From: UBA5314 sp964635975
GTDB lineage: Bacteria > Bacillota > Syntrophomonadia > Syntrophomonadales > Syntrophomonadaceae
Direction of reading: 5' to 3'
Length of the DNA stretch: 37,712 nucleotides
Assembly: GCA_964635975.1 (NCBI GenBank)
Contig: CAZWPO010000025.1
Coordinates: forward strand, 1 to 37,712
This document shows, in pieces, positions 16,513-24,675 of the stretch (positions are counted from its first letter, which is position 1; each line of letters begins with the position of its first letter). Both the position numbers and the translations under genes were made by a program. The notes under the pieces are model-generated. The model was not told the origin of the DNA and made no database searches. It was given only the letters and a program-made list of their open reading frames with translations.

Positions 16513-17393
16513 TTTTTACCACCCTCCTCTTCATTACTTTGCCAGCTTCCGTATTTGCGAACATGGCTCCAGGAATGATAGGCGGGATCGTCGGGATTGG
16601 CTGCCAGCGCCTCCGCCTCCTGGAGATACTTTTTTGCGTAACCTTTTTGCCTGTAGAGCAGGCGGTCTCTACCGATCGGGCAGACCTTGGTGCAGATGCC
16701 GCACGGGTAGCAGCGGCGGCGGGTCAACTCGTGGGCCATATCGGCACAGGCCATTTTATCGTATTCTGCCAGCGCCTGCCCTTCAATGGGTATCAAAGCC
16801 TGTTTGGGACAGCACTTACTGCAGGCCAGGCACTGAATGCATAAATCTTTTTCCATCATTTCATCGGGCGGCAGTTCTATGCTCGAGAAGACTGATACGA
16901 AGCGAACCCGGGGACCAAATTCAGGAGTAAGCAGGTTGTGGCTCAGTCCTATAGTTCCCAGACCGGCATAACGGGCAGCGGCAACATGACCAAAAGCGGC
17001 TGCCATTCTCTTTTTTAAGATTTTAACGCTGCCGAAACCGTCGCGTGTAAAGAAATAGGCCGCACAGCCGAGACGGTTGAGAAAGCGCACCAGGTTGAAT
17101 GCCAGGGCGTCTAACTCGTGGTTGCACGTATCATATAATTCTTTGTGAAGAATCGATGGGGTAGTTTCGACTATGGGAAGCGGCATAGACATCCCCAGAA
17201 CGATTACAGTTCGAGCGGGAGACCATAATGCCCGAGGGCGAAAAGCCGCGGGCACTTCACCGATTTCATCCCAGCGCTCTACCGGGGCGAAGCCGACTAA
17301 ATCAGCTCCGTGATCCTGGCAAAAAGCAATTATCCGGCTCTTCAATTCTGCGCCATCGGGAACGATGGGCAGCTTATTTCCATCGCCGACCAT
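16509..17393 (-). CDS. QueG-like 4Fe-4S protein (DUF1730-type)
   Basis: A two-cluster iron-sulfur protein related to epoxyqueuosine reductase QueG and to corrinoid-dependent reductases, 294 residues. The N-terminal half contains ADLVGFAPVERWDEI and AGLGTIGLSHNLLTPEFGPRVR (143-164), the QueG-type nucleotide/corrinoid-site region. Two ferredoxin motifs follow: Cys185, 188, 191, 195 and Cys228, 231, 234, 238, both CxxCxxCxxxCP. True QueG carries a C-terminal HEAT domain, absent here. Oddly, HEAT-like helices are found on the cupin encoded next door. Start ATG 17393 follows AAAGGGGAG. It heads the operon with the cupin and nitroreductase. Confidence 0.82.
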   Translation of the reverse strand: MVGDGNKLPIVPDGAELKSRIIAFCQDHGADLVGFAPVERWDEIGEVPAAFRPRALWSPARTVIVLGMSMPLPIVETTPSILHKELYDTCNHELDALAFNLVRFLNRLGCAAYFFTRDGFGSVKILKKRMAAAFGHVAAARYAGLGTIGLSHNLLTPEFGPRVRFVSVFSSIELPPDEMMEKDLCIQCLACSKCCPKQALIPIEGQALAEYDKMACADMAHELTRRRCYPCGICTKVCPIGRDRLLYRQKGYAKKYLQEAEALAANPDDPAYHSWSHVRKYGSWQSNEEEGGKK

Positions 17394-17613
17394 TTGATAC
17401 TCCCCTTTATGCTTATTTGAAAATCCGGTCTAATACAATTGTAGCATTTTTCTGGCTTTCTACCAGCGGATTTGTGAAGGGATGAACAAATATAGTATTC
17501 CGTGCCAAAGAAACCATGCTTTGGGTAGAATAGAAGTTTTTCCTTTATAGTATGATAGTAGAAGTAATGTTTATGAGGATGGGTCGGCTATGCTTTGTAG
17601 TGAGAGGGATAAT

Positions 17614-17910
17614 ATGCGGCGCGTCGTTCTGAGCTCTGGTCAGGAGCTAGAACTTCATCTTCCCAGCAATCCTACCACAGGCTATAATTGGTTATTTCAG
17701 GTCAGACCAAATGAAAGTATATTTAGACTGCTTGAAGAATCCTATATGCCAGCCTCAGGTAAGCCCCTGCTGGTGGGTGAGGGGGGGAATCAACGCTGGA
17801 CTTTTGCATCACTTTCGCCAGGAAAGACCTTATTGCTGCTGGTATATAAGCGTTCATGGGAAAAAGGTCCGCCGCTGAAAACTTACCAGCTGCAAATAGA
17901 GGTTCGTTAA
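17614..17910 (+). CDS. Chagasin-family inhibitor of papain-like cysteine proteases
   Basis: A small beta-sandwich protease inhibitor of the chagasin/ICP family (MEROPS I42), 98 residues. All three inhibitory loops are recognisable: NPTTGY (19-24), GEGGNQRWTF (55-64) and YKRSWE (78-83, where the family usually has RPW-like). Start at ATG 17614 after GAGAGGG; an in-frame ATG at 17590 has a poorer site. No signal peptide, so it should act inside the cell. Its natural target would be a C1 protease, and one is encoded at 27222-28598. Confidence 0.88.
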   Translation: MRRVVLSSGQELELHLPSNPTTGYNWLFQVRPNESIFRLLEESYMPASGKPLLVGEGGNQRWTFASLSPGKTLLLLVYKRSWEKGPPLKTYQLQIEVR

Positions 17911-18017
17911 TCGGGCTTTTAAGCGTGTAGATGGGGGTAATATATGATCGTCAATCCAAGTTCACTCTATTTGATAAAAGGCTTTTCATAGATGGATTAA
18001 ACAAACAATGATTATCT

Positions 18018-18023
18018 TATAAT
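18018..18023 (+). promoter_or_regulatory. Possible -10 for the aldehyde dehydrogenase gene
   Basis: A perfect TATAAT, 42 bp before the gene start. The nearest -35 candidate (TTAAAC, 15-bp spacer) is poor. Confidence 0.35.
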
Positions 18024-18064
18024 TGTTGAAAGCATTCAAAAACCGGATGGGAGAAATGACTTAA

Positions 18065-19441
18065 GTGATAGATATTGTCAAACTGGTCGGCAGTCAGAGA
18101 GAGTTTTTTAACGCTGGGAGCACAAGGGATATCGCCTACCGCCGCGCCGCTTTACAAAGCCTGGCATCTGGTATCGAAAAATGCGAAGGACAGATTCTCG
18201 CTGCGTTGGAGCGGGATTTGGGAAAAGCCCCGTTTGAAGCCTGGAGCACTGAAATCGGAGTGGTCCTGGGAGATATCAGATATATGTTGAAAAACCTCGA
18301 TCGTTTGAGCGGTTCACGCCGGGTGCCAACACCTCTGGCCCTGATGGGCGGGTCAAGCCGTATTCTTAATGAGCCGCTAGGCGTGGTTCTGATCATAGCT
18401 CCCTGGAATTATCCCTTCCATTTGCTTATGCGCCCGCTGGTTGGAGCTCTGGCTGCCGGCAACTGCGCGGTGATAAAGCCCTCGGAACAGGCGGCAGCTA
18501 CCTCCGCTGCATCATACGACTTGATAAGAAATACCTTCCCCCCGGAATATGTGACGGTGGTTGAAGGCGGGGCTGACACCGCTGCCGCGCTGCTGGAACA
18601 GAACTTTGACTGCATTTTCTTTACCGGAAGCCCTCGGGAAGGGAGCCAGGTAATGGAGGCGGCTGCACGCAGCTTGACACCGGTGATATTAGAATTGGGA
18701 GGCAAAAGCCCCTGCATAGTGGACCATAATGTTGATCTGAAGCTTTGCGCGCGCCGGATAAGCTGGGGCAAGTTTCTCAATGCCGGGCAGACCTGCGTGG
18801 CGCCTGACTATATCCTGGTTGACAGGCGGGTCAAGGCCAAATTGCTGACTGAATTGAAGCAATCTATTACTGACTTTTACGGGCGTCAAGTCCAGAACAA
18901 TCTGGATTATGCGAGAATTATTAATGAAATGCAATTTGATCGCCTGACCGGATTAATGAACGCTGGACGAATAATCTGCGGAGGGGAAAAGGATAAGGAA
19001 ACACGCTTTATTGCGCCCACTCTTATAGATCAAGTTACCTGGTCCGATCCGATTATGCAGGAAGAAATATTCGGTCCACTGCTGCCGATAATTGAGTATG
19101 AGAGCCTGGAAGAAGCCATTAAGATGGTAAATGCCGGCCCCAAACCGCTGGCTCTTTATCTGTTCACCCGGGATCGGAAAATCCGGGACAAAGTGATAAA
19201 CGAGACCAGCTCCGGGGGAGTCTGCATCAATGATACGGTCAGCCACATCCTGCCCGATCAATTGCCTTTTGGGGGAGTAGGCAGCAGCGGCATCGGAGCC
19301 TATCACGGCGACGATTCCTTCTACTGCTTCAGCCACCGCAAAAGCGTTTTTCAGAACACCACCCTCTTTGACTTGAAGGTCAAATATCCTCCTTTCCGCC
19401 TATCCTTAAAAACCCTGAAACGGCTCATGCGTTTTATGTAA
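18065..19441 (+). CDS. Aldehyde dehydrogenase (class 3-like)
   Basis: NAD(P)-dependent oxidation of an aldehyde to its acid, 458 residues, the length of the short class 3 / YwdH-like aldehyde dehydrogenases. Conserved: PWNYPFHLLMRPLVGALAAGN (substrate and cofactor site), VIKPSEQA, FFTGSPREG, ILELGGKSP (general-base Glu), NAGQTCVAPDY (nucleophile Cys) and EEIFGPLLP. The C-terminal extension FRLSLKTLKRLMRFM is amphipathic and may contact the membrane, as in fatty-aldehyde dehydrogenases. Start is GTG 18065, which directly abuts a tiny ATG-ACT-TAA frame at 18056-18064 that has the better ribosome-site spacing. Confidence 0.93.
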   Translation: MIDIVKLVGSQREFFNAGSTRDIAYRRAALQSLASGIEKCEGQILAALERDLGKAPFEAWSTEIGVVLGDIRYMLKNLDRLSGSRRVPTPLALMGGSSRILNEPLGVVLIIAPWNYPFHLLMRPLVGALAAGNCAVIKPSEQAAATSAASYDLIRNTFPPEYVTVVEGGADTAAALLEQNFDCIFFTGSPREGSQVMEAAARSLTPVILELGGKSPCIVDHNVDLKLCARRISWGKFLNAGQTCVAPDYILVDRRVKAKLLTELKQSITDFYGRQVQNNLDYARIINEMQFDRLTGLMNAGRIICGGEKDKETRFIAPTLIDQVTWSDPIMQEEIFGPLLPIIEYESLEEAIKMVNAGPKPLALYLFTRDRKIRDKVINETSSGGVCINDTVSHILPDQLPFGGVGSSGIGAYHGDDSFYCFSHRKSVFQNTTLFDLKVKYPPFRLSLKTLKRLMRFM

Positions 19442-19476
19442 GTGATATTACATTAATGCCCTCGTTTTAGGGCGGA

Positions 19477-20153
19477 TTACTGGTTTTCTATATTTACTTC
19501 TTTCCCATCAAGGATCTGAACGATCCGGCTGCACATCGCGGATATTTTTTGATCATGAGTGACAATCAGCATAGTTTTGCCCCGCCGGTTAAAGTCCAAT
19601 AATAGACTCATCACTTCCTCTTCGGTATGCGAGTCCAGAGCGCCGGTGGGTTCATCGGCCAGCAGTATATCCGGATCATTTATCAGCGCCCGGGCGATGG
19701 CTACGCGCTGGCACTGCCCGCCGGACAGTTGGTGGGGGTAGCGGATGGCTTTTTCCTTTAGACCTACGCTCTCTATTGATTCCATCACCCGCGACTTGAT
19801 TTCCTTGCGGGGCAGGCGTTTGTACTTGAGGGGAAGCGCGATATTTTCAAATACGGTTTTGTGGTCGATCAGGGCAAAGTTCTGCACGATGAAGCCGATC
19901 CTGTTGTGGCGAAAAGAGCCATCTGGTTTGCGTTTTCGAATGACAGCTTTTCATCATTGAAAAAGTAGTCACCGTCATCGATGGTATCCAGAGCTCCGAT
20001 AATATTCAGCAGGGTGGACTTGCCGGAACCGCTCTTGCCCATCACGGCGATCATTTCGCCTCCTTGCACCTCTAGTGACAGCCCGTTAAGTGCTCTGACC
20101 AGGCTATCGCCCTTTCCGAAATGCTTGTGTATCCCGTTCAGTTGGATCAACAT
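19477..20153 (-). pseudogene. Frameshifted ABC transporter ATPase (MacB/LolD type)
   Basis: Two overlapping frames together encode one ABC ATPase of the MacB/LolD/FtsE-like group. The first (from ATG 20153, ribosome site AAGGGGG) has LIQLNGIHKHFGKG and Walker A GKSGSGKST. The second has the Q-loop region FIVQNFALIDHKTVFENIALPL, signature LSGGQCQRVAIARAL, Walker B ILLADEPTGALD and the H-loop IVTHD. The break is at a run of four A (plus strand 19912-19915). One more base would restore ALFRHNRIGFIVQN. It may be a true pseudogene or a homopolymer error. No partner permease is adjacent, so the gene is also an orphan. Confidence 0.85.
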
Positions 20154-20457
20154 TATCTTTTCCCCCTTAAATAAGCGTTTATATTCAGATGATCTATCTG
20201 GCGGAAGGGAATGATGAGGGCCGCTGCCTGCTCGGATTTGGTCATGAAAAGATTGAATTGTGACATGAAATGTTTTGCGGCAGGTCTTGAGAGGCAATAT
20301 TTTGACATTATCGACATTCTTCTTGACTGCAGAATGGGGAATCAGGAGTGGGAAAATGACTCCTCATAATAAAGGTGGATTACTATCGCGGCGGCGGTAG
20401 AAACAGGAATTGTATTATGGCGGCGGAAACATATCTAAAAGCGAATAACGGGTAATA
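20154..20457. other. Intergenic region
   Basis: About 300 bp. AGGAGT/ACTCCT can form a small hairpin near 20344-20364 and GGCGGCGG appears twice. TTGACA at 20302-20307 lacks a matching -10. No gene seen. Confidence 0.4.
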
Positions 20458-20632
20458 GACCTGCACGCTGTCAGGATTACGCTTGCAGACACGATGCTTC
20501 TGTGGGGCAGCGACGAAGCCACATAACGGTCCAAATATAAATATTAAGGACTAAAGTCCCGTGCACAAATGGTACTTGTGCTGGCGAAGACGGGAATAAT
20601 ATAATTGGCGAAGGGGAGCAGCGATTTCCCCG
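20458..20632 (+). ncRNA. Candidate structured leader RNA of a GGDEF gene
   Basis: Several stems line up before the diguanylate cyclase gene. GACC (20458-20461)/GGTC (20528-20531) closes a junction containing TGCAcGC/GCtTGCA (20462-20468/20481-20487) and GCTTC/GAAGC (20496-20500/20515-20519). TGTGG/CCACA offers a competing pair. Then GGAC-TAAA-GTCC (20548-20559) competes with GGTCC upstream. CCCGT/ACGGG (20558-20562/20590-20594) encloses GCACAA/TTGTGC, and GGGGA/TCCCC (20613-20631) lies 12 nt before the ribosome site. The alternate pairings suggest a switch. I do not recognise it as a c-di-GMP-I, c-di-GMP-II or other known riboswitch. Confidence 0.4.
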
Positions 20633-20663
20633 GCTATCTTATAGAGAGGAGTTTAATGAAGCC

Positions 20664-21737
20664 TTGAAAACCAAGGGTATCGATCTCCTCGGTGGCAATC
20701 CCCAAATTCTCAGCCTGGAGCACCGGGTATTCAATCTGCTCCTATTTATTAGCATCTTCCTGGCGCTTTTGTCCAGCATCCTAAATCTTTTCCTGCATCT
20801 GCGCAGCGTGATGACCATAATACCTCTGGCTTTAGCAGGAGTTTTATCTTACTTTTACTATCTTTCTAGGATTAAAAGACAGTTTAGGATACCTGTATTC
20901 TTGACGGTTCTGATTATGCTGGTCTTCGCACCGGCGATCTGGATAGCCAATGGCGGAAGTATGGGGGGCACGCAGTATTTTTTAGTTCTTATAGCCATCC
21001 TGGTGGCCATCGTCTATACCGGGCGGACCCGCTATCTTCTGCTGGCTTTATTTCTGCTCACCCTCAGCGCCCTCATCGTTTTCGAATACCTGCACCCGGA
21101 AGCCATCCAATACTACACGAGCCGCTCCGACCGGTTTATCGACGTCCTGCTTGGATTCAATTTCGCTGCCATAACTATGATGATCATTTTTATTGTCTTT
21201 GCAGACAGCTATCGCATAGAGCACCAGAGGGTCAGGGAGTATTCGAAGCATCTGGAGGAAGTTGCCGTCACCGATGGATTGACCGGTCTGTACAACCACA
21301 GTTTCATCTGCCGCCGCCTGGAGGACGAAGTCGGTAAAGCCCGGCGTTACAATAGAAAGTTATCACTGATCATGTTTGATATCGACCACTTCAAAAAGTT
21401 GAATGACACGCAGGGACACCAGTATGGTGACTATATTCTCTCCAAAATAGCGGAGATATTGAAGGAAAACACCCGGGCAAGTGACGAGATCGGGCGCTAT
21501 GGCGGTGAGGAATTCCTGGTTTTATGCACGGAAACCGGTCTCGCCGAAGCTTACTTGCTGGCCAACCGTCTCCGCACAGAGATCGAACGCAGCTCATTTC
21601 GACGGGACGTCAAAGTCACGATCAGCGGAGGCGTGGCCGAGCTGAAAGAGGAGAGCGGTGCCCAACTGGTGGATAGAGCTGACCGCTGCTTGTACTCGGC
21701 CAAGAGGCTAGGGCGCAACCGCATAGGCATGCAGTAG
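20664..21737 (+). CDS. Membrane-bound diguanylate cyclase (GGDEF)
   Basis: Makes c-di-GMP from two GTP. 357 residues: about six hydrophobic helices between residues 22 and 182, a short linker (RVREYSKHLEEVAVTDGLTGLYN) and a GGDEF domain. The active-site motif is GGEEF (280-284), a working variant, with metal-binding Asp239 in FDIDHFKKLND. The inhibitory site RxxD is present (Arg271-Asp274). The frame begins at TTG 20664. The GAGAGGAG ribosome site is better spaced for ATG 20656, which opens a three-codon frame whose TGA overlaps this TTG. The leader is highly structured. A second GGDEF gene and a PilZ gene lie within 10 kb. Confidence 0.92.
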   Translation: MKTKGIDLLGGNPQILSLEHRVFNLLLFISIFLALLSSILNLFLHLRSVMTIIPLALAGVLSYFYYLSRIKRQFRIPVFLTVLIMLVFAPAIWIANGGSMGGTQYFLVLIAILVAIVYTGRTRYLLLALFLLTLSALIVFEYLHPEAIQYYTSRSDRFIDVLLGFNFAAITMMIIFIVFADSYRIEHQRVREYSKHLEEVAVTDGLTGLYNHSFICRRLEDEVGKARRYNRKLSLIMFDIDHFKKLNDTQGHQYGDYILSKIAEILKENTRASDEIGRYGGEEFLVLCTETGLAEAYLLANRLRTEIERSSFRRDVKVTISGGVAELKEESGAQLVDRADRCLYSAKRLGRNRIGMQ

Positions 21738-21747
21738 CTAACAGAGT

Positions 21748-21792
21748 GACGTTCTTATTGTCCGATCCACTGAATGAATTAAAAAGAACGTC
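21748..21792. repeat. Inverted repeat, GACGTTCTT family
   Basis: GACGTTCTT (21748-21756) and AAGAACGTC (21784-21792) are perfect arms of 9 bp around a 27-nt loop. The right arm continues into CCCCTGTT, as in the dispersed repeat family seen at the window ends. It lies between the stops of the GGDEF gene (+) and the TspO-like gene (-) and may also act as a terminator. Confidence 0.65.
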
Positions 21793-21811
21793 CCCCTGTT
21801 GCCTAGTTCTT

Positions 21812-22564
21812 TTAGAAACCCGCTTTCCGGTGGTGCTGGATTCTGACCCAGACCAGTACGGTGGCGATGAGTAGGATGCATGCCAGGGCAACGAAGGATA
21901 ATGAAGGAGTATAGCGCTGCTCGCGGGCTATCCCAGCCAGTGCCCATACGTATACCAGCCCCCAGACATAGTCGCGGCGGATGATCACCACTGCCAGCCC
22001 GATAATACCTGCAAGCAGAAGGGTGATCACTGCCCAGCCCAGCTCGCTGATCCCTCCCGGCCAGCCCAGAACCTTCAGGACTACATTCATATTGATCAAG
22101 GTCGCTATCGATACCCAGGCCGCATACATGGCAAAGGGCAGCTGGACCAAGAGCCTCATGCTCAGTGGTTGAGATTGGCTGAATCTTAAGCGGCTGTAGA
22201 TAAGGAGCAGAGAAGTCAGCAGGCATATTATGAGCGCCCCACTGGCAATAAAGAAATTAAAATGCCAGGCAACAATCCAGGCAGCGTTGAAGAAGCAGGA
22301 GGCAATAAAAAGGATAGACACCATGTTTAGTGCCGGCCAGTTTTTGGAGGAATCCAGGAACTGGTATACCAGAAAACCCAGCAAACCCGCGTAAATCAGA
22401 AGCCATATAGAAAAGACGTAAGCAGACGGGGTCAAAAGCATATGCAGGCTGTCGCTGACCTGACCGGTAGTCTGGTTATTGATCGGGAGCAGGTTGGCCA
22501 TCGCGTTTATGGATATCATAAAGAGGTAGGCGGCTATCACTATGAAAGGACGTACTCTACCCAT
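21812..22564 (-). CDS. TspO/MBR-related membrane protein
   Basis: An integral membrane protein of 250 residues with about seven hydrophobic helices. The segments LTPSAYVFSIWLLIYAGL, FFNAAWIVAWH and LPFAMYAAWVSIATLIN match the tryptophan-rich TspO/MBR fold, with two extra C-terminal helices compared with the five-helix core. TspO proteins bind porphyrins and other hydrophobic ligands; no ligand can be inferred here. ATG 22564 follows AAAGGAG. The gene diverges from the macrodomain gene, and the 407-bp region between them is mostly tandem repeat. Confidence 0.7.
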   Translation of the reverse strand: MGRVRPFIVIAAYLFMISINAMANLLPINNQTTGQVSDSLHMLLTPSAYVFSIWLLIYAGLLGFLVYQFLDSSKNWPALNMVSILFIASCFFNAAWIVAWHFNFFIASGALIICLLTSLLLIYSRLRFSQSQPLSMRLLVQLPFAMYAAWVSIATLINMNVVLKVLGWPGGISELGWAVITLLLAGIIGLAVVIIRRDYVWGLVYVWALAGIAREQRYTPSLSFVALACILLIATVLVWVRIQHHRKAGF

Positions 22565-22682
22565 GATACCATCTCCTTTCTGCTAGAACTTTATCACTAA
22601 TGCAGCTGAGATCATTCCCGGGAAGGCCGCCAGGTTCAGCTGATGCTTTAAGTATATACAAATGAGCGGAAAATTTGAAAGA

Positions 22683-22909
22683 TAAATAGCGGAGTGAATG
22701 TAATCGTGGTGCCCAACGGGTGCAACAATAATAAATAGCGGAGTGAATGTAATNNNNNNNNNNNNNNNNNNNNNNNNNNNNNNNNNNNNNNNNNNNNNNN
22801 NNNNNNNNNNNNNNNNNNNNNNNNNNNNNNNNNNNNNNNNNNNNNNNNNNNNNGGTGCAACAATAATAAATAGCGGAGTGAATGTAATCGTGGTGCCCAA
22901 CGGGTGCAT
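22683..22909. repeat. 49-bp tandem repeat with assembly gap
   Basis: The unit TAAATAGCGGAGTGAATGTA (first 20 bases) begins at 22683, at 22732 and again at 22867 after the gap, giving a period of 49 bp. Each full unit ends with GTGCCCAACGGGTGCAACAA-type sequence. The phase on both sides fits a continuous array missing 14 bp plus a whole number of units. A period of 49 is not a multiple of three, so it is not a protein repeat. Confidence 0.9.
22754..22853. other. Scaffold gap (100 N)
   Basis: Exactly 100 N, the conventional placeholder for a gap of unknown length. It lies within the tandem repeat, so the true copy number is unknown. Apparent reading frames across it are meaningless. Confidence 0.98.
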
Positions 22910-22971
22910 CCTTTAGCCTCGTTATAATATAATGGATTTAATAGCAGGATTTTACCAGGGAGGTGCGCCGG

Positions 22972-23523
22972 TTGGAATGGAATATTTCAGGCCTAGCACT
23001 GCAGCTGGCCCAGGGTGATATCACCCGGCAGCCGGATCTTGATGCCATCGCCAATGCTGCCAACTCGACTCTGCGGGGTGGCGGGGGAGTGGATGGAGCC
23101 ATCCATAGAGCGGCCGGACCCCTGCTGAAGCAGGAGAGCAGCCGCCTGGGCCCAATAGGTCCGGGTGAGGCGGTTATTACCGGGGCATATGATCTGCCCA
23201 ATCGCTATGTGATCCACTGTGTAGGTCCGGTCTATGGGCGCGATATTCCGGAGAAGCAGCTTCTGGCCAGCTGTTATCAGAAGGCCATGGAGCTGAGCGA
23301 AAAAAGGAAAGCCAAATCCCTGGGCTTGCCGGCGATATCCACCGGGGTATACGGCTATCCTATGGATGAAGCAGCCGCTGTGATGGTCGAAACAATCAGC
23401 AAGACCGCACCCCGCCTGCAGAACTTAAAGTTGATCCGGGTGGTGCTTTTTGATGCCCGGTCCATGCAGGTCCATGAGGATGTTTTCAGCGCTTACCTGA
23501 ACGAAAACTGCCGCCGATCATAA
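22972..23523 (+). CDS. Macrodomain protein (MacroD/YmdB-type ADP-ribosyl hydrolase)
   Basis: Binds ADP-ribose and probably removes ADP-ribose from proteins or deacetylates O-acetyl-ADP-ribose. 183 residues from TTG 22972, which lies 8 nt after GGGAGG; an in-frame GTG at 22963 overlaps that site. Motifs are QGDIT (14-18), AIANAANSTLRGGGGVDGAIHRAAG (25-49, written in the family as NAAN and GGGGVDGAIH) and PAISTGVYGYP, the catalytic MacroD-type pattern. TATAAT strings lie at 22923-22933. It heads a co-directional group with a small membrane protein and a DedA protein. Confidence 0.93.
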   Translation: MEWNISGLALQLAQGDITRQPDLDAIANAANSTLRGGGGVDGAIHRAAGPLLKQESSRLGPIGPGEAVITGAYDLPNRYVIHCVGPVYGRDIPEKQLLASCYQKAMELSEKRKAKSLGLPAISTGVYGYPMDEAAAVMVETISKTAPRLQNLKLIRVVLFDARSMQVHEDVFSAYLNENCRRS

Positions 23524-23559
23524 TAAGGCAGCGTAAACTGAAGTAATGGGAGTTTACAT

Positions 23560-23934
23560 ATGTTCCACATCAAAAGACCGGTTAAAATCGCTTTCCTGGT
23601 ATTCCTTGCACTGGCCCTGCTGGGAGCCCTCTGGATTCAGTCCATGAAGATACACAGGATGTACAAAGAAGTAAACCGCCCGACCATGGAACGCAGGCAG
23701 CTGGCCGATTCTCGTGTACACCAGTGGATGACTGTAGAGGAGGTTGCTCAGAGGTGCCAGGTTTCAGTTGAAGCGGTATTTCAAGCCCTGAGTATTGATC
23801 CCCAGCCCGGTGATGAAAAGCTGCCGCTGAAAAAACTGGAGGAGAAGTACAACAAATCCAGAGAAGATATGAGGCAGGGATTTGACCGCCTGCAAAAAAG
23901 TCAATATGGGCAAGAGCCCGAGCAGGCATCATGA
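23560..23934 (+). CDS. Small single-pass membrane protein
   Basis: 124 residues. Residues about 9-28 form one hydrophobic helix (IAFLVFLALALLGALWI) after a basic N-terminus, so the rest probably faces one side of the membrane. Residues 53-95 (HQWMTVEEVAQRCQVSVEAVFQALSI, then LPLKKLEEKYNKS) look like a short helix-turn-helix-like unit found beside redox membrane proteins in other anaerobes; that comparison is from memory and weak. The stop overlaps the DedA start (ATGA), so the two are coupled. Function unknown. Confidence 0.7.
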   Translation: MFHIKRPVKIAFLVFLALALLGALWIQSMKIHRMYKEVNRPTMERRQLADSRVHQWMTVEEVAQRCQVSVEAVFQALSIDPQPGDEKLPLKKLEEKYNKSREDMRQGFDRLQKSQYGQEPEQAS

Positions 23935-24536
23935 CTGTCTTATTGCCTTTCCTGCTGGAGTGGCTGCGGGAGTATGGCCTCGCCGTCCTGGGCATGGCCA
24001 TAATTCTTCAGACCAACGGAATTCCGGTGGGGGCGAACTTCCTGGTGATGGCAGCCGGCGCTTTTGCCTTTGCCGGCGAATTCAACATCGTTGTCCTTAC
24101 CATAGGCGTATGGTCTTTTCTACTACTAGGTGATATAAGCAGCTATCTATTGTGGAGATACCTGGGCAATGCAGCCTGTCAACGCTATCCCGGCCTGGAA
24201 GCATCACTAGAGTCTCGATTGAAACGGGCTGCCGGCCTGTTCAAGAAATATGGGGTGGTAGCCATCGTTTTTACCCGCTTCCCGGTTTCCGTCCTCTCTA
24301 TTGCCATAAATATCGTCAGCGGAACCACCTCTTTTCGCCTGCCCAGGTTTATAGCAGCGGCAGCCATCGGCGAAACCATGTGGGCCGGGTTTAACGTGGG
24401 GCTCGGCTACTGGTTCGGTGATTCCTGGCAGGATATCAGTTCCTTACTGCCTGCCACCGGGCAGTGGATTGCCCTCTTGCTGGTCTTAACCCTGGTTCTA
24501 TATTTGATCAGGCACAGTTTGAGGAAGCGCGCATAA
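23931..24536 (+). CDS. DedA-family membrane protein
   Basis: A DedA/VTT-domain protein, 201 residues; relatives act in undecaprenyl-phosphate or phospholipid translocation and envelope homeostasis. Hydrophobic helices alternate with the re-entrant segment GIPVGANFLVMAAGAFAF. The conserved FTRFPVSVLSIAINIVSGTT (about 122-141) is followed by FRLPRFIAAAAIGETMWAGFNVGLGY, matching the family's F-x-R-x-x-P and G-x-x-x-W features. ATG overlaps the previous stop by 4 bp. If it recycles undecaprenyl phosphate it would complement uppP at 1257-2045. Confidence 0.88.
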   Translation: MTVLLPFLLEWLREYGLAVLGMAIILQTNGIPVGANFLVMAAGAFAFAGEFNIVVLTIGVWSFLLLGDISSYLLWRYLGNAACQRYPGLEASLESRLKRAAGLFKKYGVVAIVFTRFPVSVLSIAINIVSGTTSFRLPRFIAAAAIGETMWAGFNVGLGYWFGDSWQDISSLLPATGQWIALLLVLTLVLYLIRHSLRKRA

Positions 24537-24675
24537 GCGATGCAGGCAGTGATTTCTCCGGTTCTTCCCTCTCCCTCGGAAAATGCAAGATATATCATGT
24601 ATACATCAGTTTTCGCCCATAAATAACCAAAAAACTTAATTTTTATGGATATATTTACGATAAAATTGGTAACTC

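Noticed and set aside
20458..20632. Known c-di-GMP-I/II or cobalamin riboswitch
   Set aside because: Strings such as GACCTGC and CAGGAT recall cobalamin elements, but order and spacing are wrong, and the conserved bases of c-di-GMP classes were not found.
22583..22909. Minus-strand reading frames with repeated ITFTPLFIIVAP segments across the N gap
   Set aside because: They arise from the 49-bp tandem repeat read in shifting frames and from N bases; a 49-bp period cannot keep one frame.
22683..22909. CRISPR array
   Set aside because: Repeat units are directly adjacent with no variable spacers, and no cas genes are near.
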